A stretch of 24,048 nt of DNA, taken from assembly GCF_000485595.1 (NCBI RefSeq), contig NW_014577311.1, forward strand, positions 220,455 through 244,502, given 5' to 3'. The notes under the pieces were generated by a model, which made no database searches, had not been told where the DNA came from, and was given only the letters and a program-made list of their open reading frames with translations. The DNA is from Priapulus caudatus. Its lineage: Eukaryota > Priapulida > Priapulimorpha > Priapulimorphida > Priapulidae. The position numbers and the translations under genes were made by a program. Positions 10,437-18,500 of this stretch are shown here, one piece after another (positions within the stretch are counted from its first letter, which is position 1; each line of letters opens with the position of its first letter).

Positions 10437-10844
10437 TATATTACCCGATAGGGAATATTGTTTTTTGCACATGAGAAACTAGAAATGGCCCCGCCTTCGT
10501 CCCCTAGTTAGTAGTTACTATAATGCCGTTAGTGATGAGCAAATACGATTAGCCGTGCCTATACCTAACGATATATATGTTCTCGGCAGGCGCTACAGTG
10601 GGTGATGAACCCCACGTCGGCCGCCAACGCCGCCAACTTTCTGCCGTGGCAGTGTCCGCCGCTGACGGATCGGGAGCCGCTCTGTGACTCCGGCCTCACG
10701 TGCGTCTACTACAACATCACGCTGCATCCCAACGACATCGACCACCAGGGGGAGCGCTACATCGAGACATGCGCAGACGCGTGCCCTCCGTTCTACCCGT
10801 ACACGGGCAGTCCCGATGGTTCGCGGCCCTTCAACACTCTGTAA
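4179..10844 (+). CDS. Chitin deacetylase-like gene (LDLa + CE4 domain), 3' part, 8 exons, frameshifted, probable pseudoenzyme
   Basis: Spliced gene whose readable exons are 4179-4281, 4612-4777, 7025-7159, 7798-7955, 8540-8662, 8928-9025, 9828-10047 and 10590-10844. The order LDLa then polysaccharide deacetylase matches secreted animal chitin deacetylases, which remove acetyl groups from cuticle or peritrophic chitin. The usual chitin-binding (CBM14) exon and signal peptide were not found in the window and may lie upstream. Family landmarks seen: [98 protein letters not shown]. Active-site residues are altered: motif 1 is SFEG instead of TFDD, motif 2 is HSISK instead of HTxxH, and the motif-5 His is Arg, so catalysis is doubtful. 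At least seven single-base indels interrupt the frame, in exons 1, 3, 4, 6 and 7; they reflect either pseudogenisation or local assembly error. Family assignment is confident; functional status is not. Confidence 0.85.
4291..4360. repeat. (GT)n microsatellite at intron start
   Basis: Begins ten bases after the LDLa-exon donor and is broken once by TTGTGTCTG. GT repeats next to a donor can bind splicing proteins; no effect is shown here. Confidence 0.9.
4499..4590. repeat. (AT)n microsatellite before exon 2 acceptor
   Basis: (AT)17-like run, then AATAAATAAATA and TATAT-rich sequence up to about 20 bases from the acceptor at 4611. The acceptor consequently has little pyrimidine tract. Confidence 0.85.
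4612..4777 (+). CDS. CDA-like exon 2: start of CE4 domain, degenerate motif 1
   Basis: Follows TTCGCAG and precedes GTAAGT. It is open throughout. It carries the cysteine-rich entry to the deacetylase domain ([21 protein letters not shown]) and the first beta strand, [14 protein letters not shown]. In active CE4 enzymes this strand carries TFDD, with the catalytic-base Asp followed by a metal-ligand Asp. Here they are Glu and Gly. The exon ends in phase 2, which does not match the frame of the next exon without an indel. Confidence 0.9.
4778..7024 (+). other. CDA-like intron, 2.2 kb
   Basis: No supported exon. It holds a 15-bp hairpin at 5147-5189, a mixed (GTTGCT/GCTGAT) trinucleotide-like stretch at about 6500-6605, and otherwise unique AT-moderate sequence. 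The open frames here have no splice or domain support. Confidence 0.6.
5147..5189. repeat. Perfect 15-bp inverted repeat
   Basis: GTGGAGACGTGCGCC (5147-5161) and GGCGCACGTCTCCAC (5175-5189) around a 13-nt loop, AAATTCGAGGCCC. The loop contains a weak Pol III B-box-like TTCGAGGCC. No T-run terminator or A box was recognised. Confidence 0.6.
7025..7159 (+). CDS. CDA-like exon 3: [11 protein letters not shown]...GHEI segment
   Basis: Acceptor GACTACAG and donor GTGAGT. The conserved piece [11 protein letters not shown] is followed, after a one-base deletion near 7094, by [21 protein letters not shown], with residues typical of chitin deacetylases. The entry phase from exon 2 also needs a one-base correction between about 7041 and 7065. 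An alternative acceptor at 7040/7041 does not remove that need. The donor is the first unit of a long GTGA/GAGT array. Confidence 0.8.
   Translation, partial: EGECAAEAGAEVHPNGCPIRGTFSSRTTTPTTPSFSRSTTRDMK
7160..7397 (+). repeat. Tetranucleotide (GTGA)n array starting at a splice donor
   Basis: The donor of exon 3 is the first GTGAGT of about 240 bp of GTGAGTGAGTGCGTGA-type repeats. By eye about two dozen GTGAGT hexamers occur, each a consensus 5' splice site. Confidence 0.92.
7798..7955 (+). CDS. CDA-like exon 4: motif 2 (degenerate) and motif 3
   Basis: Acceptor TTCTGCAG and donor GTACGC. The G left by exon 3 plus CC gives Ala, producing GHEIAAHSISK. The first metal-ligand His of motif 2 is kept and the second is Lys. 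Further on are [20 protein letters not shown], then [15 protein letters not shown], which contains motif 3 (RxPY). A missing base near 7840 and an extra C near 7901 split the exon into three reading frames. The exon joins in phase 0 to GGNTQF of the next exon. Confidence 0.82.
8033..8330. repeat. (CT)n then (GT)n/(GTGC)n microsatellite
   Basis: CT-rich to about 8100, pure (GT)n to about 8190, then GTGC/GTAT mixtures to 8330. The right part is shared with window start 1-95, so it lies inside the long direct repeat. Confidence 0.9.
8540..8662 (+). CDS. CDA-like exon 5 (copy 2 of duplicated pair)
   Basis: A 41-codon exon in phase 0 at both ends, between TTTTTTTGCAG and GTGCGC. It encodes [20 protein letters not shown] followed by [21 protein letters not shown], matching the GGN-F, YDSSM and WPYTLDY stretch of chitin deacetylases. 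By eye it is identical to the copy at 299-421. The initial ATG is an internal codon, not a start. Confidence 0.9.
8928..9025 (+). CDS. CDA-like exon 6 (copy 2), one-base deletion
   Basis: Runs from GTTGCAG to GTAGGC and matches [19 protein letters not shown] of the family. It lacks one T near 8994 compared with the copy at 691-789: GACCATTCG against GACCTATTCG. That shifts [13 protein letters not shown] out of frame. The exon is therefore 98 bp where the upstream copy is 99 bp and open. Confidence 0.85.
9195..9433. repeat. 7-bp CATAACR minisatellite
   Basis: Units CATAACG, CATAACA, CATAAGG and an 8-bp CATAAACA variant, about 33 in all. Because 7 is not a multiple of 3 and the unit makes no stop on the minus strand, all three minus frames stay open and yield [13 protein letters not shown]-type repeat peptides. 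These are not proteins. Confidence 0.9.
9520..9790. repeat. (TCC)n polypyrimidine tract in intron 6-7
   Basis: About 270 bp with almost no purines apart from isolated G and A, made of CCTCCTCCT, CTTGTCCTCC and CTCGTCGTC units. It ends about 40 bases before the exon 7 acceptor at 9827. Confidence 0.9.
9828..10047 (+). CDS. CDA-like exon 7: motif 5 region, His replaced by Arg
   Basis: Runs from CGACCAG to GTGAGA. It starts VDQCLFPTT and after a one-base excess (between about 9842 and 9864) continues [19 protein letters not shown], then [16 protein letters not shown] and [11 protein letters not shown]. In active relatives the RAPFGLFYHAAW stretch carries the motif-5 catalytic His. The aligned residue here is Arg. 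Its length of 220 bp equals 73 codons plus the extra base. Confidence 0.85.
10085..10236. repeat. AT-rich microsatellite, intron 7-8 left
   Basis: ATAAATAA and TATATATT runs up to the hairpin at 10237. Confidence 0.8.
10237..10283. mobile_element. Perfect 22-bp hairpin, fold-back element 2 in (TA)n
   Basis: Arms 10237-10258 (ATCAGGAGTAGATAATAGAA then GA) and 10262-10283 pair without mismatch around a 3-nt loop. It is preceded by TATATATATATC. The terminus ATCAGGAGT...ATAAT is shared with the element at 3756. It could be a minimal MITE or terminal fragment. Confidence 0.5.
10376..10442. repeat. (AT)n microsatellite, intron 7-8 right
   Basis: About 65 bp of TA repeats with AATAT interruptions. 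Confidence 0.88.
10590..10844 (+). CDS. CDA-like terminal exon 8 with stop codon
   Basis: Acceptor TCTCGGCAG, then [20 protein letters not shown] and a cysteine-containing tail, ending RPFNTL and TAA at 10842-10844. The ALQWV start joins VTVEQ of exon 7 in phase 0, as in chitin deacetylases. The exon is open over 84 codons. The tail cysteines ([17 protein letters not shown]) suggest disulphides in a secreted protein. Confidence 0.88.
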   Translation, partial: ALQWVMNPTSAANAANFLPWQCPPLTDREPLCDSGLTCVYYNITLHPNDIDHQGERYIETCADACPPFYPYTGSPDGSRPFNTL

Positions 10845-10934
10845 ACGCGCTAGCCCTAGATGAACAGCTAAGCCGTACCCACACCACTGTCCATCATTCA
10901 CCTTCCCCCTTTGATCTCGCTGCTCTTCGTCTTA

Positions 10935-11850
10935 TTAACCACATACGCCTATTTACCACCTCTCTTTCCAGTACGTTTATATTAACACGATGCTCCAATT
11001 AACCACCTCTCTTTCCAGTACCCCGATATTACCACAATACCCATATTAACCACCTCTCTCCCCAGTACCTCTACATTACAACGATGCTCCAATTAACCAC
11101 CTCTCTCCCCAGTACCTCTACATTACAACGATGCTCCAATTAACCACCTCTCTTTCCATTCCCTTGATATTACCACAATGGCCCTATTAACCACCTTCCT
11201 TTCCAGTTCCTCTATATTACCACAATACCCCAATTAACCACCTCTCTTTCCAGTACCCCGATATTACAACTATGCTCCAATTAACCACCTCTCTCCCCAG
11301 TACCTCTACATTACAACGATGCTCCAATTAACCACCTCTCTCCCCAGTACCTCTACATTACAACGATGCTCCAATTAACCACCTCTCTCCCCAGTACCTC
11401 TACATTACAACGATGCTCCAATTAACCACCTCTCTTTCCAGTACCCCGATATTACAACGATGCTCCAATTAACCACCTCTCTTTCCATTCCCCCGATATT
11501 ACCACAATGGCCCTATTAACCACCTTCCTTTCCAGTTCCTCTATATTACCACAATACCCCAATTAACCACCTCTCTTTGCAGTACCACGATATTACAACT
11601 ATGCTCCAATTAACCACCTCTCTCTCCAGTACCTCTACATTACAACGATGCTCCAATTAACCACCTCTCTTTCCAGTACCCCGATATTACAACGATGCTC
11701 CAATTAACCACCTCTCTTTCCATTCCCCCGATATTACCACAATGGCCCTATTAACCATCTTCCTTTCCAATTCCTCTATATTACCACAATACCCCTATTA
11801 TCCATCTCTTTTTCAATATGCCTATTTGCCACCTTTCTCTCCAATACCCC
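10935..11850. repeat. 47-bp minisatellite downstream of CDA-like stop
   Basis: About 19-20 units of the type ATTAACCACCTCTCTTTCCA followed by GTACCTCTACATTACAACGA and TGCTCCA. A multi-unit block containing TTCC(A)TTCCC...ACAATGGCCCTATTAACCA recurs near 11155, 11485 and 11720, so there is higher-order structure. Each unit has a pyrimidine run ending CCAG, like a splice acceptor. It begins about 90 bp after the stop codon, so it may lie in the 3'UTR. Confidence 0.93.
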
Positions 11851-13284
11851 ACTTTTACTAGTATACTTTAATACTCCCAATACTTCAATCATTCTCGTCC
11901 CTCTACAAGTTAGATTGCTGTAAGTACGGCGTGATCACGCATGCCAATTTAACCCAGCCGCCTTCCAACAACAAGTTACTGTAAGGTGCACGAGAGAGCA
12001 CAAGCCTGCGATTCCTCCCCTCTAACACACCACAGAGTACTTATTGAAACCACCGGCAGCTGCAGCTCGTAGCTGCTACTGTGTCCTCACCATGAAATCA
12101 GCACGACCTTCAAATGACCTTCATCTCTGACCCCTCCCCCACGACGTTCGATTCCCCCTTGAATCATCCGCGCTGAATGTCATAGTAATATACGCGATCG
12201 TATAGTAGGATACGGGTAAAACTGCTTATGTGGTCTATTGTGTCATCAACGTCATCGTCATGAGAAGCGGTCGAATGCTCCATCTTATCTGACACTTCTA
12301 ACATTTATCTGTTGTTAAACTTCATTTTCGACAATTGTTAGAGCAAGCGTTTACCGCCTACGATAAAGTTCACGTTAGATTGTTATGCTGTCGGTCAAGG
12401 TGTCATTGTTTTGCACTTTGTAAATATTTCATTATTTCACACATTATTTATTCCACTGTTCATTTTCACACATTAAATTAGCATTTCATTGAACAAATGT
12501 CACTCTGCCTATACGTAATTGTATCACTCACTAACTGTCAACATACATGTTATTGGCTAACATTACTTCATTCCATACGTTTTAACCAGGTTTGTTATTT
12601 TTTGTATTAATAAAAGATATGATAAACAACTTGTTTACTTGACTTTAAATAACCAGTTTCCATAGAAAAAAAACAGAAGAAATATTCAAAGACCATGAAT
12701 TTATAGTAAATTTTTTGTTTTATTTTTTCCATCGCATTAATAAATCCATCTACAAAGTTGTCTTTTACCACCACCAGGTGGAGGCACTGCACTCAGCACA
12801 ATTTCTGTGCAAAAAAAGAGACTGAGCTTTTCCGGTTTAAAGAAATCAATTTTTACAAATGTTGCTGCCACTAAAAACAATATTACTCGGCGATACTCTC
12901 AGCATCGTTTGGGCCTGATACACACAAACGGAGTTTTCCGACTGCGCTTATATTAAAAGGGAGGCAGCCGAGCCAGCTACTACAGCAAGAGCGTTTCTGC
13001 GCCACAGGAACGGCAGCGCCCTCTGGCAGAGGGAAGGCCTACATAATTTCCCCGAGAGTTGACCTAGTTACGCGACGCAGCCACCAGGGTTCAGCACGGT
13101 AGAGGTTGTATCACATCGTCTGCGCCCTTGCTCACTAACCTTTATCAACTTCGGCCCCACACCCTCCGCAGGGAGGACCACACCTCCCGAAGCGCCAGCA
13201 TAACTACCCCGGCCGCACACGACTCGCCGACCTACGCAGGGTGTGACCCTGACCCTCACGCGACCTCCGTCTTGATCCTCGCGT
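11851..13284. other. Non-coding spacer between converging genes
   Basis: No supported gene. AT-rich from about 12180. Polyadenylation-like hexamers: plus ATTAAA (12472), AATAAA (about 12609) and AATAAA (about 12739); minus AATAAA near 12447 and 12719. Any of these could end the deacetylase transcript. A TATATTAAAAGG sequence sits near 12949, without other promoter evidence. Confidence 0.5.
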
Positions 13285-13850
13285 AACCTCCGCGCCACGT
13301 GACCTCTCAACCCTCACATGACCTCACATCACGTGACATCTCAACCCTTTACGATTTCGGCACCACATGACCTCTCGACCCTTTACGATCTCGGCATCAT
13401 GTGACATCTCAACCTCCGCATCACGTGACCTCTCGATCTTCGCACGACCTCCGCATCACGCGACCTCTCGACCCTCGCACGACCTCCGCATCACGTGACC
13501 TCTCGACCTTCGCATCACGTGACCTCTCAACCCTCGCACGACCTCTGCATCACGTGACTTCTCGACCTTCGCACGACTTCCGCATCACGTGACCTCTCGA
13601 CCCTCGCACGACCTCTCGACCTTCGCACGACCTCCGCATCACGTGACCCCACGACCCTCGCACGACCTCCGCGTCACGTGACCCCACGACCCTTGCACGA
13701 CCTCCGCATCACATGACCTCTCGACCTTTGCATCACCTCCGCATCACGCGACCTCTCAACCTTCGCACGACCTCCGCATCACGCGACCTCTCAACCTTCG
13801 CACGACTTCCACATCACGCGACCTCTCGACCCTTTACGATCTCGGCGAGG
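13285..13850. repeat. ~35-bp minisatellite with CACGTG cores
   Basis: Units of the form CGCACGACCTCCGCATCACG followed by TGACCTCTCGACCCT. By eye nine contain the E-box palindrome CACGTG (mostly ATCACGTGAC); the others have CACGCG, CACATG or CATGTG. Open frames across it are repeat artefacts (DLSTFASRDLSTL-like). Confidence 0.92.
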
Positions 13851-13904
13851 TTCGTCCGGCGGACACGGTCGGGGGGAACGTTGTTGTCGTCTCAAGGCAG
13901 CGGT

Positions 13905-13990
13905 CTCTGCGTCGTCGTTGTCGCAGCCGCCGCCGCCGCCATGGTCGTCGTAGCCGCCGTCGCCATGGTCGTCGTAGCCGCCGTCCACTC
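13905..13990. repeat. Short GCC/GTC triplet repeat
   Basis: GCCGCCGCCGCCATGGTCGT and a second GCCGCCGTCGCCATGGTCGT unit, each followed by CGTA, about 27 bp apart. Reads as poly-Ala/Val in one frame; no coding support. Confidence 0.75.
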
Positions 13991-14251
13991 CTTCCCGCCT
14001 GCACGGCCCGATCGCACATCCGCGTGCCATCTTTCTCGACCTCCTGTTTTCGCCACATCCATCTCACGCGCACGCAGCGCCACCGACACCGCTGCGTGAA
14101 GATCTGTTACACAGATCTCTCTCTCATCTGCCACGCCCGTGCCACGCCACAAGCTTCTTGCAGTCCCCAGCGGGCCTGAAGCGCACCTCCTCCTCCTCCA
14201 CTCCAGGGACTGGCAATAAATAGCACTTCTCCGTTTAATCTAGACAACTTT

Positions 14252-15452
<1,201 letters not shown>

Positions 15453-15505
15453 TCACTGCGTCTGCTGGTGTTGGTAGGCTTGTATCGGGGGCGCCTGTCC
15501 CGAGT
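15453..15505 (-). CDS. ATXN2: ATXN2 terminal coding exon M
   Basis: A very pyrimidine-rich acceptor (TTTTGCTGTAG) is followed by 53 coding bases: NSGQAPPIQAYQHQQTQ and TGA. The phase fits exon L. The ending resembles the short Gln/His-rich C-terminus of vertebrate ataxin-2 (HPSVQAHHQQQL), which makes this the likely true end. A GTGAGT just after the stop (about 15412) could be a 3'UTR donor. Confidence 0.85.
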
Positions 15506-18500
15506 CTACAGCAAAACGCAAAATAAAAATAAAGAAAAGGCCCCCGCAACACTTGCGCCCATCTCAGTGGAACTCGCACAGAAACTATAACGAGGCGACC
15601 AGCTACTTGCGAGGAAGCGAAAGCGTGCGCAGCCGCCAAAAGCTCGAAGAAAAAGCGCGGGCCAAGCACGGCCGGTTTCAACTCTTCACGCAACCTCTCT
15701 CGAAGAACCTAGCTCGCGCCGTTACCATGGTTACGGACCGACTCGCTCGCATCCGAGGAAACGGAAGCCCGACCTGGCCCGTCTAACCAAGCGCGGGAAA
15801 AACTGCGCAGAGGAGAGAGCTTGGTATCGTGGGGGGAGCTATGCGGACGCAGCGAGCAAGTAGGCTGTAGATCTCGGCTGGGGACATCGTGGTGGCCCGC
15901 AACGCCGCCGCCCTGACGAGGCGCAAACCTTACCTTCCAGCCGTGAGCTCACTCACACGTCTCGTAGTCTCTCTGTTACCAGGAAGCGTGACTCGCACAC
16001 CGGAGCTAACCCTACCAGCATGTCGACTCCAGCCCCCCCGAGCTTTATTCCATCCCTAAGACACCTCGAGTGCCTTGTCCATCTTTGCAAGGCGTCGTAC
16101 ATGTTCTGCAACTTCTACCCCCTCCGCCCGCGCCGTATCGTGTATCACGAGATCGCCCCGCCCCACGAGCCCGACGTGCGCTAGGTACTCACTGGGGTGT
16201 GGGTAGTAATACGGGGTCATCTGCGGGTTTGCGTAGGTGGGCGTCGAGACGGTTATCGCTGCCACGCCAGAATGCGGCTGGATCAGGTGCGGGTGAGCAG
16301 GGATCTGCAGATAACACAAACAACTGTTGTAAACACAGACTACAGAACAACGAACAGAGCCAAAATTCCACATTTCACGGTAATAATTTCAAAGCAATTC
16401 AAAGAAAGGCAAAATCACTATTACGTACAGCCATACAGTATTAAAATCGCTATACGTGTAAATATGCATGCATGCGCACGAGCACACACATACGCACACA
16501 CGCACGCACGCACACGAACACGCTCCACATCGGGTAAGATATCTCTAGCAGACCCGACCACATCATCGCGCTGCGGCTGTCACTCTCACCTGGAAGTGCG
16601 GCTGGCCCTGCATCTGCGGCATGGGTCCCTGCGGCACCATGATGATGGGCGCGTAGCCGCCCTGGTGCTGCGTCCCCTGCCCGCCGGTCTGGTTCGGCGG
16701 CGCGTTCAGCTGCTGCCCCTGCGACGCCGTGTACGATCCCGACATGCCGTTGCCGTGCATCGGCTGCGGTGACGTCGGTGGATGCGGACTAGGTTGCAGC
16801 GGCGGCTGGCCCATCTGACCGGGATACATCATCTGCGGCTGCTGCGCGTTGCCATACTGTTGAGCCTGCAAGCACGTAAATGCTCAGGAGCGGCCGCCGT
16901 TGCCACGGTTACCGTACGCCGCATGCAAACGCTCAGGAGCGGCCACCGTCGCCACGGTTACCGTACGCTGCACGCAAACGCTCAGGAGCGACCGCCGTCG
17001 CCACGGTTACCGAGCGCCCCACGCGAACGCTCAGGAGCGGCCGCCGTCGCCACGGTTACCGAGCGCCGCACACAAACGCTCAGGAGCGGCCGCCGTCGCC
17101 ACGGTTACTGAGCGCGCACGCAAACGCTCAGGAGCAGCCGCCGTCGCCACGGTTACCGAGCGCCGCACGCAAACGCTCAGGAGCGGCCGCCGTCGCCACG
17201 GTTACCGTACGCTAATGCAAACGCTCAGGAGCGGCCGTCGTCGCCACGGTTACCGTACACCGCACGCAAACGCTCAGAAGCGGCCGCCGTCGCCACGGTT
17301 ACCGAGCGCCGCATGCTTTACAGCACACGCCGCGTCGATACCCGCCGCTCGCGTTTACAACGACCAAGCAACTGATTTGACAATGTGCAGGTTTCGTGCT
17401 GGTGTTAATCGGTAGAGCGCTAATTTATATTCGAAAGACAAACTCGCCCGTTTGAAAATAGAATTAAAAGAGCAATGAAATTACAATAGAAAAAAAATAG
17501 TTTGAATGAAGCGTCTGTACGTACCTGTTGGTTAGGAGCCTGCGATTGAATGGGACTAGGGTTCGTCTGGCCCTGCGTAATGGATACAGACGGCAGGGGT
17601 TGCGATGGGCCCATCTGATTGGGATGCATATGCGTTGGCACACCCGCCGGCACTGTAACGGTAAACACGTGCTCAATATCTCTAGGTACACACATAAATA
17701 TGACATGTTTAACACTGAAGATAATATAGCACTAGATAAAAGAGCAAGAACATGGTGAAGAAGCGAGAGAGAAGGGGAGCAAAACTCAAAGATTGTTGAA
17801 AGTGGGGCTGGCAGACACAGAGAAAGAAAGAAAGAGAGAGAGAGAGCGAGCGAGAGCGAGAGAGAGAGAAAGAGAGAGAGAGAGAGAAAGCGAGAGAGAG
17901 AGAAAGAGACAGAAACAACAAAGATGTACAACAGGTGGTGTAAGAGGTGTTGTGAGTCATTAGTAACGGACACTTACTGTAAAGTGGATGGGCCATCTGT
18001 GGCATGTCAGGTGCATTGCCCTGCTGAGACGTAGGCACCATCATCTGGTGACCAGGCCCCATCATCCGCATGTGCGAGTACATCTGTAGTGCAAACAATT
18101 TACGATTCCCCATAGAACACGCGAAGTAACAAGTATACGCAATACAGACACCTCACACTGTGTAAAACTGCACATTCTTTTTACTAAAAACCTATTTCTG
18201 ATAGCAATGGCAGTCGATGTTTTGAGCTTTAACATGTTTGTACAAAACTGTTCCAGTAAGTACACACGCGCATACACTACACATGCACACGCACAGGCAT
18301 GCAAGCATGCACCCAACTTATGCTTAATCAATGGCAGCAACATTAAATACACGACTGAAATCGACATTTAAAAAGATTGCCAATCTTTCATTTCAGATCA
18401 ACACTCGAACACTTCCAGCTCAACGCATCTTATAAACACGATAGTGACAATCGTACCATAACACATGATCGCTGCAGTAGCAGCACCCCTAACATGCCAT

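Noticed and set aside
13401-14152. Open frames over 13401-14152 (RDLSTF and VVVAAVAMVV types)
   Set aside because: E-box minisatellite and GCC triplet repeats; no homology recognised.
15553-15786. 77-aa plus frame MRPSQWNSHR
   Set aside because: No splice-supported join to 15983 and no family resemblance; probably GC-rich intron sequence.
16056-16192. Minus frame continuing EYLAHVGLVGRGDL as the normal ataxin-2 C-terminus
   Set aside because: A consensus donor at 16192 and an in-phase terminal exon at 15505-15453 with the family-like ending make splicing more likely; kept only as a possible isoform.
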